Part shown: one piece after another, positions 8,129 to 17,096 of the stretch
Layout of the letters: each line of letters opens with the position of its first letter
Numbering within the stretch: position 1 is the stretch's first letter
DNA from: Candidatus Kryptoniota bacterium
Lineage (GTDB): Bacteria; Bacteroidota; Ignavibacteria; Kryptoniales; JAKASW01
Assembly (NCBI GenBank): GCA_036567965.1
Contig: DATCTN010000018.1
Coordinates: 81,534 to 145,533 of the forward strand
Reading direction: 5' to 3'
DNA: 64,000 nt
Notes under the pieces: generated by a model
What the model saw: only the letters and a program-made list of their open reading frames with translations
Told to the model about the DNA's origin: nothing
The model's database searches: none
Position numbers and translations under genes: made by a program

Positions 8129-10069
8129 TTACTTGACCAGCATCAACTTCTTAGTCTGCGAGAAACCACCAGCCTGCAGCCTGTAGAAATAGACTCCGCT
8201 CGCGAGCCTGCTCGCGTCGAACCTGACGCCATATTTTCCTGGACTCTGCCTCTGGTTGATAAGCGTTTCGACTTTTCTCCCTAGTAAATCGTAAACCGTC
8301 AGACTTACGATAGATGTCGTCGGCACGTCGTAAAAGATCATTGTAGACGGGTTGAACGGGTTCGGATAATTCGGGTACAGATGGAACGTCTTCGGCAAAT
8401 TGTCGGAAGCGGATTTCACCGCGGTCGGTAATTGGTAGGGCGATATCCCGACGCTGATCATTGCATTATAGATGGCGCGCTTCTGACCCGATGGGGAAAC
8501 ATCGTAGGTACTGTCAACGTGATAATTTCCGCTGAAATGGTAACTTGTTCCGCTGCCTGAAAACGACGAAGTGACTTGAGTCGAAGGAGGATAGGATTGA
8601 AACTCCGTCAGGTAAAGACCGAACCCGTCCGTTATCGGATTGGAGCCACTGCCAGAGTTCGAATATCCTGGTTCGTTTTCGCTCGGGACAGGCTTTACTA
8701 GATAATACTGGTTCCCTGTAGATTGACCGTCCCACTTGACCTGGGTGGCGAAATAGAAAGTCGGTGGCTGGCCAGGCAGTCGATAGTAGTCTAGATCAAG
8801 ATCATCTTTATAATTCTCATCGCTGGCAACCCAGCCGGTTGTCACACTGAATCTATTTGTCATGGACCCTCCGCCATCGTAGGCACTAATGTCTTCGAGG
8901 GTCTTGTCCGTATTAAAGAGTGTTAAGTCGCCCGAACCTCCGTACACGGCTCTCGCATCTATCGACGAGTCGGTAATCGTCCCGAGGACGTACTGTCTGT
9001 AGTTTCCTGATGTTTTAATTTGCTGTTGTTCGTACTCATATGTACGAGTCCCGACATTGTCCGTACTATCAAAGTAGTACAAGTAGGATTGGTCCTCCGA
9101 CTCGGTGATGGTGTATTGCCATATCAGTAGTCCCGGATTATCGATCGTAACAACAGCGTCTCCGTGTGAGCCTCTTTGTTTGTGCATGGGTGTGGTGTAG
9201 GGATAGCACACGGCAGTCAGGTTGGCTACTCCAGGTGAACTGCCCGCTGTAAAATTCGCAGTGGCCTGACCGCTTTGGTCTGTTACGACGGAAGATTGGT
9301 CGAAGGATCCCTCACTCCCGCCAATGTTCAGAGTGAAACCGTTGAGCGGCGTTCCATCGCAGTCGGTCACCTCAAACGTTACCGGGATCGATTGAAGGAT
9401 ATGCATGTCCGCCTGAGACGGAGCGATGGTGATCTGTGCGCTTAGGGCCATGTTGGATGTCATGTTCCGAAGATTCGTCTGGTACTCTCTGATTTTATCG
9501 AAAACTGGTTCTATAGAGGCAATAGCCGTGTTTGCTGCACCTACAGCGCCGCTTGCGCCGGAAAAGTCGGCGGACCCTGTTGCTATTCGCTCCCTGGTGT
9601 ATCCGTCCTCGAGATAAACATGGAAATGATACGCGCCGCCCGAGCTGTCCATAGTGGCCCGAATCAAATAGTCGACCCCCCCGAGAGCTCCTGTATCGGG
9701 CACGTCACCCGTCCAATAGTTCTGAAGGTGAATTCTCACCAATGAATCGGGCAGAGTCGCCAGCTGATTTGCAAGTGAACCCTGTGACCACCTGACGCAA
9801 TTCGCTTCCGGATCGTTGTTCGCGATCCCGCTCAGCGGAACAAAAACATCTCCGAGTGCAACCCAATTCAGAAATGCCTGCTGGCTGGCAGTCGTTGTAT
9901 AACTGCCGGTGGTCGAATCGTCCGGCGAGGGTATGGGCACATTCAACTGCATGCCGTAAATCACGACCTGCGGCGGCGGACAATTGTCGCACTGAGCGCG
10001 CGCGCATTCACTAACCGCCAGCATGATAATCATGACTCGCACCAGGTTAATAATTGTTTTCATTTGCAT
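8129..10069 (-). CDS. T9SS-sorted secreted protein with Ig-like domain, paralogue B
   Basis: 646 residues. It has the same layout as paralogue A: signal peptide, mature start 'QCDNCPPPQVVIYGMQLN', the 'YHFHVYLEDGYTRERI' block, an Ig-like domain with 'IPVTFEVTDCDGTPLNGFTL', a divergent beta-rich domain, and the sorting domain 'NYPNPFNPSTMIFYDVPT' to 'TKKLMLVK'. Divergence is greatest between about residues 320 and 540, where B has extra Tyr/Ser/Gly-rich segments, as expected for a region exposed to selection. It is the promoter-proximal member of the pair. No catalytic motif is seen. Confidence 0.8.
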   Translation of the reverse strand: MQMKTIINLVRVMIIMLAVSECARAQCDNCPPPQVVIYGMQLNVPIPSPDDSTTGSYTTTASQQAFLNWVALGDVFVPLSGIANNDPEANCVRWSQGSLANQLATLPDSLVRIHLQNYWTGDVPDTGALGGVDYLIRATMDSSGGAYHFHVYLEDGYTRERIATGSADFSGASGAVGAANTAIASIEPVFDKIREYQTNLRNMTSNMALSAQITIAPSQADMHILQSIPVTFEVTDCDGTPLNGFTLNIGGSEGSFDQSSVVTDQSGQATANFTAGSSPGVANLTAVCYPYTTPMHKQRGSHGDAVVTIDNPGLLIWQYTITESEDQSYLYYFDSTDNVGTRTYEYEQQQIKTSGNYRQYVLGTITDSSIDARAVYGGSGDLTLFNTDKTLEDISAYDGGGSMTNRFSVTTGWVASDENYKDDLDLDYYRLPGQPPTFYFATQVKWDGQSTGNQYYLVKPVPSENEPGYSNSGSGSNPITDGFGLYLTEFQSYPPSTQVTSSFSGSGTSYHFSGNYHVDSTYDVSPSGQKRAIYNAMISVGISPYQLPTAVKSASDNLPKTFHLYPNYPNPFNPSTMIFYDVPTTSIVSLTVYDLLGRKVETLINQRQSPGKYGVRFDASRLASGVYFYRLQAGGFSQTKKLMLVK

Positions 10070-10171
10070 CTCCTTAGTCTCAGTCGATTCAGGTCGCGAC
10101 GTCTCTAGTGCAACCGATGTGTAATTCGAACATGTTCGAGCAATGCAGCCACAGGTTTGTTGGGCCCTGGG

Positions 10172-10197
10172 GCACGGAGAACAAAATCTCTCCGTGC
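10172..10197. repeat. Short hairpin between T9SS genes
   Basis: A perfect 9-bp inverted repeat, GCACGGAGA with TCTCCGTGC around an 8-base loop, lies 45-70 bases after the stop of the propeller-like gene. No T tract follows on the minus strand, so it is not a classical terminator. Its GCACGGAG core also occurs in the 73-bp repeats at 27.8 and 63.8 kb. A second 8-bp hairpin (CGCAGCTC/GAGCTGCG) is at 10211-10230. Confidence 0.5.
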
Positions 10198-10241
10198 CTC
10201 ACGTGCCTCTCGCAGCTCAGTCGAGCTGCGTGTTCAGCCGA

Positions 10242-12299
10242 TCATTTCACCAGCATTAGTTTCTTTGTCTGCGAGAAACTTCCAGCTTTGAGTCTGTAGA
10301 AGTAGACTCCGCTGGACATTTTGCTTCCGTCGAAACTGACTGAATGCGTTCCGGCCGTCTGAACGCCGTTGACAAGTGTAGTGACCTCTCTGCCCAGGAT
10401 ATCGTAGACAGTCAGTGTAACGTGGCTGACAGCCGGCAACTGATAACTGATTAGTGTTGTCGGGTTGAACGGGTTGGGATAGTTCTGCGAGAGAGAGAAC
10501 TCGGTGGGTGTTCCACTATGATTTTCATTGACGCCGGTCGTGATCTGGGATGCCGGTCGGATCAAAACCGAATTATTGTAGCTCCCGGCAAAGACATCTG
10601 TTCCATTAGCAGCTAGTGCATTGACTCTCAAATTAGGTAGACCGCTATTAAACCCACTCCAACTTGTCCCGTTGTCAGTGGAAACATACACACCGCTGTC
10701 AGTAGCGGCGATAAGGTTCGAACCGCTGACCGCAAGAGTATGGAGGTACATGTTGTTGAGGCCGGAATTTACCGCAGTCCAACTTGTCCCATTGTCGGTC
10801 GATCGGAAGACTCCTTGGCCGGAAGTCCCGGCGAATAAATTCGAGCCGATTTGGGCAAAGCCTTCAACATAATCCGTGTCGCCAATGCCATTATTGGCGC
10901 CAGTCCACGTCACTCCGTTGTCAGTCGAGACAAGGACTCCTTGCCCCGAGCTTCCGGCAAGCAACTTATTGCCTACGGTTGTAAAAGAGATGACTGTTGT
11001 ATCGATGCCGAGATTCCAGCTGCCACCGTTGTCGGTTGAATAATAGATATTTCCGTACGCCCCGGCAATTACATTGGATCCACTGACGCCGATAGCATAG
11101 ATATTACTAGTGTATAATCCTGAGTTGGTCAGATTCCAGCTTGTCCCATTGTCCGTTGAAAGAAAGACCCCGCTTGTTGTCGCGAGAAATAGATTTGCAC
11201 CCGACTTCACAAATCCACCAATCCAGGTTGTTCCCAACCCTGAATCAACGAGCGTCCAGGTTGTACCATTATCAGGGGAAACAAAGAGACCGTTGGATGT
11301 CCCCGCATAAAGACTCGAGCCGTTAAAGTCTAACGAATAGACATCCATTAAAGATATTCCGTTACTCGCCGGCGTCCAGTCTGCACCGCCGTCGCTGGAA
11401 ACGAAGATTCCCACCCCACCGGTCGCCGCAAATAGATCCGAGCCGATCGAGGCAAAGGCATTGGTTGAGCCGGGCAATACACCAACTGTATTCCAGGTGT
11501 TCCCGTTGTCGGTGGAAAGGTAAAGGGTGTTCTGGTCGTTCCCCACAAACAGATTCGTGCCGACAACGGCCATCGGAGTGAATACCTTGTAGAACGTACC
11601 ACTCGGACTAACGTCGGTCCAGCTCTTCCCGTTGTTGGTGGAGCGGAAAAGACCATTGTCGGTTCCCACAATAAGATTTGTATCGATGGCGGCCATCGAG
11701 AACACATACTTGTTTGTCATCCCTGAATCAGATTCTGCCCAGTAGGTCCCGTTGTTCGTGGAACGAAAGACGCCGTTTGTTGTCCCCAAAAAGAGGTTGG
11801 TCCCGCCTGCAAGGAGACCGCTGACGCTTTGGATTGTCACACCTGAATCTTTTGTAGCGGTCCAAGTTGAGCCGTTATCGGTGGAGACGAAGATTCCCCG
11901 ATAGGAACACCCTGCAAAAAGATTCCCGCCGCTTGCAGCCATGGCGTCAATCCTTAGATTCGACAAGCCTGAGCTGATCGGCGTCCACGTCGCTCCGTGG
12001 TCAGTAGATAGAAAACTGCCTCCAGCGGCGCCCGCAAAAAGATTAGAGCCGTTGGTAAACAAAGTCCAGATCTGATTATTGGTCATGCCGGAATTCGAGG
12101 CTTTCCAGCTGGCTCCCTGGTTGGTTGATAGGAAGACGCCAGCGGAAGTCCCGGCAACAAGATTTGATCCGCTCGCGGCGAGACTTAAGATGGTCCCTCC
12201 TCCGGGCCCGCTGGTTTGGACCCATTGCGCAAACGACGGGTTGATGCCGCAGAAAGACAGAAGCATCAACAAAAGAATATTCCGGTGTGAATTACGCAT
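10242..12299 (-). CDS. T9SS-sorted beta-propeller-like repeat protein (about 13 repeats)
   Basis: 685 residues. A signal peptide (1-24, ending 'PSFAQ') is followed by about 13 repeats of 40-45 residues, each built on a pattern like 'LFAGT-GVFxSTDNGTSWT' followed by 'NSGL-N--V-ALA--GSN'. This is the BNR/sortilin-type 'S-D-G-TW' Asp-box repeat found in beta-propellers such as sialidases and the photosystem II assembly factor YCF48. There are too many repeats for one propeller, so it may form two propellers or one large ring. It ends with a T9SS sorting domain ('NYPNPFNPTTLISYQLPA' to 'TKKLMLVK'). No sialidase catalytic arginines can be picked out. A surface-binding role is more likely than enzymatic activity. 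Confidence 0.82.
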   Translation of the reverse strand: MRNSHRNILLLMLLSFCGINPSFAQWVQTSGPGGGTILSLAASGSNLVAGTSAGVFLSTNQGASWKASNSGMTNNQIWTLFTNGSNLFAGAAGGSFLSTDHGATWTPISSGLSNLRIDAMAASGGNLFAGCSYRGIFVSTDNGSTWTATKDSGVTIQSVSGLLAGGTNLFLGTTNGVFRSTNNGTYWAESDSGMTNKYVFSMAAIDTNLIVGTDNGLFRSTNNGKSWTDVSPSGTFYKVFTPMAVVGTNLFVGNDQNTLYLSTDNGNTWNTVGVLPGSTNAFASIGSDLFAATGGVGIFVSSDGGADWTPASNGISLMDVYSLDFNGSSLYAGTSNGLFVSPDNGTTWTLVDSGLGTTWIGGFVKSGANLFLATTSGVFLSTDNGTSWNLTNSGLYTSNIYAIGVSGSNVIAGAYGNIYYSTDNGGSWNLGIDTTVISFTTVGNKLLAGSSGQGVLVSTDNGVTWTGANNGIGDTDYVEGFAQIGSNLFAGTSGQGVFRSTDNGTSWTAVNSGLNNMYLHTLAVSGSNLIAATDSGVYVSTDNGTSWSGFNSGLPNLRVNALAANGTDVFAGSYNNSVLIRPASQITTGVNENHSGTPTEFSLSQNYPNPFNPTTLISYQLPAVSHVTLTVYDILGREVTTLVNGVQTAGTHSVSFDGSKMSSGVYFYRLKAGSFSQTKKLMLVK

Positions 12300-12966
12300 T
12301 TAGAACTCCTCCTCCTTATGATTGAATAATTGTAAAAGGTCTACTGATGATGTCCAGATAAGTTTACGGACGCGCTGAACCGAACGGAGATTAACTCCAA
12401 CATGAGTAAGCGGGAGTGTGTCCCGGCGTATTTGTTCGCGATCATTTTGATGTGCCAACGCTCTTTTCATATATCAGCACAACTTACCGCAACAATTGCA
12501 ACCATTCTCCTCGCGATCCGCTCATATGTATCATCTCTAGTATCCTCAGTACCAAACTAGGGTTATAAACAACATGCGCAACTGAACGAATGTACAGTAA
12601 TGGAGCACAGCCGGGATAGCGTGACTGGCGTCATGGTCGAAGGGATAAGTGGTGATAAGATGGAGCAGTGGCAGCGTTCTGCAATTAGTCGGGGGATATC
12701 GGTCTGGGTCCTGCCCTTTGGCCCGGATTCACAGACGATCACAATGACCTATACCGGCCTCACGCCAGTTTCGCGGTGAGTCTCGCTCCATCCTCACCGT
12801 CCCCTGAGTGTATCTACGAGTCCTCCTTCGCACCACAACATGGCACACGTACATCAATGCCGGTGGCAAAGTCATGGAATGGGTGACTAACATCCCCAAC
12901 TCACGTTTGTAATTTCAAATGAAGGCAAAACAATGTGTGAGGCTGAACCAACTCGAGGGAAATTGT
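12300..12966. other. Intergenic stretch without a recognised gene
   Basis: Nearly 670 bases between the propeller-like gene and the tRNA-fragment region. It must carry the promoter of the minus-strand propeller gene. I found no ORF with family features, no RNA gene that I recognise, and no strong terminator. Confidence 0.45.
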
Positions 12967-13103
12967 GGCGGAGGAGGGACTCTCCGCCGGAGGCGGATCC
13001 TCCGATCCGAAGGATTCCGTCGGAAAGGAGTCTCCCGAAGGGATCCTCCGAAGGAGTCCTTCGGACCTTCGGGACTTCGGACCTTCGGGAGAACCCCCGA
13101 CAC
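12967..13103. repeat. tRNA-Met 3'-end copy interrupted by a 108-bp palindromic element
   Basis: Positions 12965-12982 and 13091-13103 together reproduce the 3' portion of the neighbouring tRNA-Met gene (acceptor 3' strand, T stem and T loop) with about one mismatch, in the same orientation. They are separated by a 108-base insert (12983-13090) that splits the copy inside the T loop. The insert is made of nested short palindromes (for example TCCGCC/GGCGGA, and repeats of CCTTCGG and GGATCCTCCG). Duplicated tRNA 3' ends are typical attachment sites of integrated elements. Confidence 0.7.
13013..13034. repeat. Dispersed short repeat, copy 1 (GATTCCGTYGGAAAGGAGTC)
   Basis: This 20-base sequence in the palindromic insert recurs with one difference at 18225-18244. 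In both places GGAGTCCTTCGGA-like bases lie close by. It appears to be a dispersed intergenic palindromic repeat of this genome. Confidence 0.6.
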
Positions 13104-13222
13104 ATGTTCGGTCGCCTTAGCAGTTTGATCCCGGTCTAATCTACGAAATACAAACTATACACTTCGGGAACCTGGGATGGGAAGGCGAGCATTTAAGATT
13201 GGAAGAGACTTAAGTGAAGCAG

Positions 13223-13296
13223 TAGCGGAGGAGGGACTCGAACCCCCGACACGTGGATTATGATTCCACTGCTCTAACCACCTGAGCTACTCCGCC
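13223..13296 (-). tRNA. tRNA-Met (anticodon CAT)
   Basis: 74 nt fold into a full cloverleaf on the minus strand. The acceptor stem is GGCGGAG paired with CTCCGCT, with a G-U first pair and discriminator A. The D arm contains 'AGCTCAGGTGGTTAGAGC'. The anticodon stem GTGGA/TCCAC encloses the loop ATCATAA, giving anticodon CAT. The T arm is GGGGG-TTCGAGT-CCCTC. CCA is not encoded. The absence of three G-C pairs in the anticodon stem argues against initiator tRNA. An elongator Met is most likely; a CAT tRNA-Ile modified by TilS cannot be fully excluded. Confidence 0.93.
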
Positions 13297-13388
13297 TTGA
13301 AATCAATATACCGCACGCGACATCGTGATTCAAGAAGTGCACTTCGGTTCCAATGTGAACGCCGAATCGATCAACTCCTTCAAGATAT

Positions 13389-13979
13389 TTACGCTCCCGA
13401 TAGTTTCATCCCGAGATCTGAGCGGACCTGTGGCCATTCCGTATCGAGTATGCTGTAGTAAACCGTATCCCTGATCCGGCCGGAATAAGTTACAACATGC
13501 TTCCTAAGCGTTCCCTCTTCCTTTGCTCCTATCCGGAGAATCGCATTCCGCGATTTCTCATTCAGAGCATCTGTCTTCAACTCCACTCTCGTGCATCCGA
13601 GTTCTTCAAACGCGTGTCTGAGCATTAGATATTTCATTTCCGTATTCACTCGCGTCCGCTGCCACTTTGTTCCGATCCACGTGGCTCCGATCTCGAGACG
13701 ATTATTCGGGACGTCTATGCTCATATACCTCGTGCTTCCTATCGCCTTGCCCGAATTCCTTTCGAGGATTGCGAACGGAATCGCAGATCCATCGGCCTGG
13801 GCACGGAGTGCCGCTGCAATGTAATCTCTCATTTCATCTACGCTTCGGACCGCGTAAGGGATCCACTTCCATATCGATTCATCAAGCCCGACCTCGCAAA
13901 GCTCACCGAGATGTTCCGCGCTAAGCGGCACCAAATCGACGGAATTACCCGTGAGCGTTAACGGATAAGGTTTTTTCAT
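13389..13979 (-). CDS. GNAT-family N-acetyltransferase (RimJ/RimL-like)
   Basis: 196 residues. 'LVPLSAEHLGELCEVG' near the start, 'PFAILERNSGKAIGSTRYM' and 'LEIGATWIGTKWQRTRVN' follow the GNAT beta-strand order, and 'RVELKTDALNEKSRNAILR' is the segment typical of the RimJ/RimL/YdaF group that acetylates protein N-termini or small molecules with acetyl-CoA. The usual RxxGxG/A pyrophosphate loop is replaced by 'QRTRVN', as is common in this subgroup. It lies 28 bases downstream of gpmA on the same strand, so they may share a transcript. Substrate unknown. Confidence 0.85.
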   Translation of the reverse strand: MKKPYPLTLTGNSVDLVPLSAEHLGELCEVGLDESIWKWIPYAVRSVDEMRDYIAAALRAQADGSAIPFAILERNSGKAIGSTRYMSIDVPNNRLEIGATWIGTKWQRTRVNTEMKYLMLRHAFEELGCTRVELKTDALNEKSRNAILRIGAKEEGTLRKHVVTYSGRIRDTVYYSILDTEWPQVRSDLGMKLSGA

Positions 13980-14007
13980 GAAGCACGATGGGCGAGCGAC
14001 TGCCCCA

Positions 14008-14616
14008 TCATCCCTCCAGGTATTTCTTACTCGTCACCTTGTCGCCATCGAACTCATAAACAAGCGGCACACCTGTAGGAATGTTCAGTTCAAGAACCTG
14101 CTCTTTGGTCATATTGTCCAGGAACATCACGAGCGATCGAAGACTGTTGCCGTGAGCCACTACCAAAACATCTTTGCCCGCTTTCACGTCGGGAAAAATT
14201 TTAAACCGCCAGTACGGCAGTACTCTCGCCGCCGTGTCCTTCAGACTTTCTCCATTTGGCGGCGCAACGTCATAACTTCTCCTCCATATGTGGACCTGCT
14301 CGTCTCCGAACTTCTTCGCGGTCTCCGCTTTGTTGAGACCTTGCAAGTCTCCATAGTGTCTCTCATTTAGCGCGGTGTCGTACTCTATAGGCAAATCCTT
14401 TTGACCTGTCTTTTCAAGAACGATTACAAGCGTGTCTATGGCCCTCTTCAATTTTGAACAATAACCCTGGTCAAACCTGTACGATTTCAGTTTCTCACCC
14501 GCTGACTCAGCCTCTTTTATTCCGCGTTCCGACAAAGGTACGTCGACCCATCCCGTAAAACGATTTTCGAGATTCCATTGTGATTCGCCATGTCGAATTA
14601 AAACCAGTCTTGACAT
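14008..14616 (-). CDS. gpmA: 2,3-bisphosphoglycerate-dependent phosphoglycerate mutase
   Basis: 202 residues. It interconverts 3- and 2-phosphoglycerate in glycolysis and gluconeogenesis, in the cytosol. The phosphohistidine motif 'RHGES' is at residues 8-12 with catalytic His9. '[14 protein letters not shown]' and '[18 protein letters not shown]' are specific to the dPGM branch and set it apart from other histidine phosphatases. The second catalytic His is in '[13 protein letters not shown]'. It is shorter than E. coli GpmA (about 250), as in many bacteria lacking the long C-terminal tail. It follows a small unknown gene and an O-methyltransferase on the same strand. Confidence 0.93.
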   Translation of the reverse strand: MSRLVLIRHGESQWNLENRFTGWVDVPLSERGIKEAESAGEKLKSYRFDQGYCSKLKRAIDTLVIVLEKTGQKDLPIEYDTALNERHYGDLQGLNKAETAKKFGDEQVHIWRRSYDVAPPNGESLKDTAARVLPYWRFKIFPDVKAGKDVLVVAHGNSLRSLVMFLDNMTKEQVLELNIPTGVPLVYEFDGDKVTSKKYLEG

Positions 14617-14706
14617 TTTTACTCCGATTCGATTTTATGATTCTCAAAATGTGAATTTAACTGAAGTGGAGCACCCGGCATACCACGCCTTCTCGCGAAA
14701 CCAGTG

Positions 14707-14970
14707 TCACAGAAACGGATCGAATATCTCTGTGTGGATCCGGTTCTCCTCAATAAATTTGTCGATTCCCGACGTTGAACGCAAGGTCGCCAGTTTTTCG
14801 AGGCGCTCTTTTGAATCATCTCCTCGCTCGATGATCTCCATGAAGAGTCCTGGTTCGTCATGTTTCCGCATTACTGATTTCAGCCCCAACGATTGCGCAC
14901 TCCGGAAATAGACCGGGATCCTTGCCTCAAAGTCTTCTGATGAGGTGACATGGTAATAAACAAAAATCAT
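14707..14970 (-). CDS. Small conserved-looking protein of unknown function
   Basis: 87 residues, starting 'MIFVYYHVTSSEDFEARI'. An upstream in-frame ATG exists at 15009, but it would overlap the O-methyltransferase gene. The ATG at 14970 has AGGAG 6 bases upstream and lies 10 bases after that gene's stop, so I chose it. The beta-alpha-beta pattern ('IFVYYHV', 'GLKSVMRKHDEPGLFMEII', 'IDKFIEENRIHTEIFDPF') looks like a ferredoxin-like (NIPSNAP/DUF4936-like) small fold that often serves in dimers. No function can be given. Confidence 0.65.
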   Translation of the reverse strand: MIFVYYHVTSSEDFEARIPVYFRSAQSLGLKSVMRKHDEPGLFMEIIERGDDSKERLEKLATLRSTSGIDKFIEENRIHTEIFDPFL

Positions 14971-14980
14971 CCGGTCTCCT

Positions 14981-15604
14981 TCAGATTTTGTAAGCGACAG
15001 CCACGCCATCTCTCACAGGAATTATGCTCGTCGAGAATTCTTTCAGCGAAAAAAGGAGCCTGTTGAATTCCTTTATGCCTTCGGTCGACTCGTCTCCGCG
15101 TGATTCCACCACTTTTCCAGACCACAGGACATTATCGGCAACTATCAGCCCTCCCTTCTTTACACGCGGGACGGCTTTTCGCAGTGCTCGCGGATAGTCC
15201 CGTTTCTCGATGTCGATGAAAACTATATCGAATTTTCCTCTGACTCCGTCGATTATCTCAAGCGCGTCACCGACATGGTATTTCACTTTGTCAAGGAGTC
15301 CGGCCTTCTTCAGATATTTTTCACCGGAAGATTTGTTCGATTCACTTCCTTCCGTGCAGATGACTTCACCTCTTTCCATGCCGAGAGCCCACCACAAGGC
15401 CGAGTAGCCGTATCCGGATCCCATCTCGAAAACGCGACGCGCTCCCGTCATTTTCGCAAGTTGAAAAAAAAGTTTCCCTACCAATGGTCCGACAATCGGG
15501 AAATCTCTCTTCTCCGCTTCGGCTTCCATCTCACGCAGAACCCGGTGCCTCTCACCGTAGATCTCGCCCATATAGGTTTCTATCTCAGGACTTACGATTT
15601 CCAT
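14981..15604 (-). CDS. SAM-dependent O-methyltransferase (caffeoyl-CoA OMT family)
   Basis: 207 residues. 'VFEMGSGYGYSALWWALG' (about 58-75) is the SAM-binding motif I, 'EVICTEGSES' motif II, and 'FDIVFIDIEKRDYPRAL' carries the Asp that binds the divalent metal in family 3 O-methyltransferases. 'GGLIVADNVLWSGKV' is the conserved following strand, with metal-ligand Asp-Asn. The family methylates catechol-like or tRNA hydroxyuridine (TrmR-type) groups in a metal-dependent way. Close bacterial relatives include both, so the substrate is open. It is the likely first gene of a small cluster with the 87-residue protein and gpmA. Confidence 0.88.
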   Translation of the reverse strand: MEIVSPEIETYMGEIYGERHRVLREMEAEAEKRDFPIVGPLVGKLFFQLAKMTGARRVFEMGSGYGYSALWWALGMERGEVICTEGSESNKSSGEKYLKKAGLLDKVKYHVGDALEIIDGVRGKFDIVFIDIEKRDYPRALRKAVPRVKKGGLIVADNVLWSGKVVESRGDESTEGIKEFNRLLFSLKEFSTSIIPVRDGVAVAYKI

Positions 15605-15641
15605 TTCCTTACCCTCATTTTACAGATGTGTCACCGCTCCG

Positions 15642-17096
15642 TCAATCTACCGTGAACTGGAGCTTCCTCAAACTTACGATACGCAGAGACTTTGTAATAA
15701 TAGCAAGGATACCGAACCCTGCCGCGAAGAGAACGCCTTCAAAGAGAAACCGGATATAGACATTTGAGAACTGACCCCGGAGCAGGATCACGGGCCCGAG
15801 TCCGACAAGTGATATTCCTACTATCCGCAAAATTTTCAGCCACGGGAAAAATTCTTTGACGTTAGTCTTGAGAAGAAACATCAGGACAGATGCCAGTACA
15901 GCAACCTCGAGGTAACTGACGATCACCTTTCCCACCGCCGCCCCTTCAAGTCCGTAGAGTCTCATCATGATGTAAGATGCGAATCCGCTGAGAAGCATTT
16001 CTGCAATAGATGTATACATATAAAGTTTTTGCTTGCCGAGAGACAAAAGTGCCTGGCTGTAGAAAACCAATCTCAGAGGTAAAAGAAAAAGAAAGATCCT
16101 GAAAATAGTTGCGCTCGCGATATATTTCTCACCGAAGAAGAATCCCATGAAATCCTTGGCGACGAACATTAGAAAGACCATCATCGGGAGGAGGAATAGT
16201 CCTGTCTTCGAAATCGAGTTCCGCCATAAGCCGATGAACTGCGCGTTCATTTCCTTTGATCCAAGTTCGCTGAACACGGGGAATAGGACGGCTGATGCCG
16301 ATCCGGTGATGACCGCGACCATCGGAATTTGTTTAGAGCCGATCGCGTAGATTGCAAACTGGTCGGGAGTGAAGAAAAGGGTCACAAGGTATCGGTCGAT
16401 CTGCTTGCTGACTGTTCCCATGAGGCTGCTTATGAGAATGGGAAGAGCATAGAAGAGTTGTGCCTTCATAGCCGGGCCGATTCTGTCCGAGGAGAGCCTC
16501 CGTTCTCGAATAAGATAGAAGAATAGAAAAGCCGATTTTGCAAGACCGACTCCGGCGATCGAAATGAAGACCACGGTGAGACTATGGAAGAACAAAGCCG
16601 ATACCATGACGACAGCCGCAAACATGGCTGCCAGGAGGGCATTTCCGATGAGGAGGAGACCGGTTTTGCCTTCGGTCACGAATACGGACTCGAACATAAG
16701 CGATGGCGACGATAGTACCGCGTAAAGCGCGAAGATGCGAATGTAAATCGTTAGAGAGTCCGCTTTGAACCAGTGAGCTATCAGAGGCGCGAAAACGGTG
16801 AGCACAATGCCGGTCAGCACTCCGATGATTGTCGTTCCGAGTGAGGCAGCTGCATAGACAATCCGTTTATCTTCTCTTGCAGAGAAAAAATAAATCGCGC
16901 TGCTCAGACCGTATCCGACCAGCGGGAGAAATGAATTGTACACGAGCCAGACCTGCTCATAATTTCCATATTCGGATCTGTTGAGCAGGCGAGTGAGGAT
17001 CATAGACGCGGCGAGAAGTCCGAGGATGTTAACGAATTTTGAAACGCCCACGAGACCGGCGCTTCGGGTCAGCGAATTCTCTTCGGGATTTCCCAT
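15642..17096 (-). CDS. Polysaccharide flippase, MOP superfamily (Wzx/MATE-like)
   Basis: 484 residues with about 12-14 hydrophobic segments. 'LVGVSKFVNILGLLAASMI' at the N-terminus and 'LNRSEYGNYEQVWLVYNSF' are typical of oligosaccharide flippases, where the first helix and the 'ExYGxY' loop are the best-conserved parts. It should move lipid-linked oligosaccharides across the inner membrane. It starts inside the stop codon of the FemAB-like gene (TGATG, one base shared), so the two are co-translated. It is separate from, and about 37 kb away from, the Wzx of the main polysaccharide locus. Confidence 0.85.
   Translation of the reverse strand: MGNPEENSLTRSAGLVGVSKFVNILGLLAASMILTRLLNRSEYGNYEQVWLVYNSFLPLVGYGLSSAIYFFSAREDKRIVYAAASLGTTIIGVLTGIVLTVFAPLIAHWFKADSLTIYIRIFALYAVLSSPSLMFESVFVTEGKTGLLLIGNALLAAMFAAVVMVSALFFHSLTVVFISIAGVGLAKSAFLFFYLIRERRLSSDRIGPAMKAQLFYALPILISSLMGTVSKQIDRYLVTLFFTPDQFAIYAIGSKQIPMVAVITGSASAVLFPVFSELGSKEMNAQFIGLWRNSISKTGLFLLPMMVFLMFVAKDFMGFFFGEKYIASATIFRIFLFLLPLRLVFYSQALLSLGKQKLYMYTSIAEMLLSGFASYIMMRLYGLEGAAVGKVIVSYLEVAVLASVLMFLLKTNVKEFFPWLKILRIVGISLVGLGPVILLRGQFSNVYIRFLFEGVLFAAGFGILAIITKSLRIVSLRKLQFTVD

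Noticed and set aside
10211..10230. CGCAGCTC/GAGCTGCG hairpin as terminator
   Set aside because: There is no T tract on the minus strand after it.
12887..13139. Several short ORFs through the palindromic insert
   Set aside because: They appear on both strands because the sequence is palindromic; they encode Arg/Ser/Phe-rich nonsense.
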